6,114 nucleotides of DNA, taken from assembly GCA_018894595.1 (NCBI GenBank), contig JAHIPN010000458.1, positions 1-6,114 of the forward strand, in the 5' to 3' direction. The stretch comes from a bacterium. Lineage in GTDB: Bacteria; Atribacterota; JS1; SB-45; 34-128. Positions 5,946 through 6,114 of the stretch are shown one piece after another. Position 1 is the stretch's first letter. The number at the start of each line of letters is the position of its first letter. A program made the translations under genes and the position numbers. The notes below the pieces were generated by a model. It was not told the origin of the DNA. It did not search any database and saw only the letters and a program-made list of their open reading frames with translations.

Positions 5946-5974
5946 ATTATACATCTGTGGTTTTGATAAATCAA
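5946..5974 (-). promoter_or_regulatory. Sigma70-type promoter of the HTH gene and tRNA-Gln
   Basis: On the minus strand TTGATT (5974-5969) and a perfect TATAAT (5951-5946) are spaced by 17 bp. The start of transcription would fall near 5939, about 16 nt before the ATG at 5923. The -35 hexamer overlaps the TGA stop of the upstream dnaX-like gene. The box rules out the two earlier in-frame ATG codons as starts for this transcript. Confidence 0.7.
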
Positions 5975-6114
5975 GCCGAATTTTCTCCGCAGCATTCCAC
6001 TACTGCCAGTTCTAAAGGCAGTTGGGGGAAGTCGGCGGATTTTACTTCGTTTTCGGCTTGGATGAAGAGACGGATTGTTTTGATTAAATCCGGCTGGGAA
6101 AACTTTTCTCCCTG
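5971..6114 (-). CDS. dnaX: Probable DNA polymerase III gamma/tau subunit, C-terminal end (runs off right edge)
   Basis: The frame is open from the right edge to a TGA at 5973-5971, giving 47 codons. It reads FSQPDLIKTIRLFIQAENEV followed closely by FPQLPLELAVVECCG. A helical segment followed by a short link and P-L-E-L-A-hydrophobic-E is typical of the end of the third domain of DnaX (gamma/tau) in bacteria, where a helix opens with LxLE. In the clamp loader this domain helps form the collar. The AAA+ ATPase part lies outside the window, so the call rests on one short motif. The frame ends only 50 bp before the ATG of the HTH gene, and its stop overlaps the -35 of that gene. I see no terminator between them, so some read-through into the HTH gene and tRNA is likely. 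Confidence 0.6.
   Translation of the reverse strand, partial: QGEKFSQPDLIKTIRLFIQAENEVKSADFPQLPLELAVVECCGENSA

Noticed and set aside
5167..5995. CRISPR array, integrase attachment site or insertion-sequence ends near tRNA-Gln.
   Set aside because: No direct duplication of the tRNA 3' end, no integrase, no terminal inverted repeats and no spaced repeats are visible in the window.

Overview
The window looks like a compact, AT-rich bacterial chromosome segment. It uses the standard code: stops are TAA or TGA and there are no in-frame UGA codons in the genes. Short intergenic gaps, a tRNA without an encoded CCA, and a helix-turn-helix protein of a type I associate with Patescibacteria/CPR (Parcubacteria-like) genomes suggest such an organism or a close neighbour. 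That placement is inference; no ribosomal RNA or ribosomal protein is present to fix it.

Layout, left to right. (1) 1-1012, minus strand: the N-terminal part of a family 2 glycosyltransferase, running off the left edge, and upstream of it a VTT/DedA-like membrane protein. The glycosyltransferase gene carries a 7-bp tandem repeat inside its reading frame. (2) 1039-3963, plus strand: a self-contained purine unit with a good sigma70-type promoter, purB (adenylosuccinate lyase), a 32-bp gap, a fused PurC-PurE gene arranged like animal PAICS, and a hairpin terminator that probably works in both directions. (3) 3962-6114, minus strand: the C-terminal end of a probable dnaX, a helix-turn-helix protein of unknown function, tRNA-Gln(UUG) 4 bp behind it, a terminator, and cfa (cyclopropane fatty acid synthase) with its own extended -10 promoter.

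The two purine genes cover three consecutive steps of IMP synthesis: AIR to CAIR (PurE domain), CAIR to SAICAR (PurC domain) and SAICAR to AICAR (PurB). PurB also converts adenylosuccinate to AMP. The PurE domain has class II signatures (HK in place of HR, and GRSNGLGP), so it is expected to use CO2 directly without PurK. Its first helix appears shortened, so full activity is not certain. cfa and the VTT protein act at the membrane, and the glycosyltransferase probably works on surface glycans.

Initiation signals differ by strand. The two plus-strand pur genes have strong Shine-Dalgarno sites. Three minus-strand genes have a perfect TATAAT box only 7-37 nt from the best start codon, and at least one of them (VTT) would give a leaderless mRNA. 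The best leads for a second look are the PAICS-like fusion with its altered PurE domain, the heptamer repeat that could switch the glycosyltransferase on and off, and the unknown HTH protein beside tRNA-Gln. I did not find a convincing new multi-gene system.
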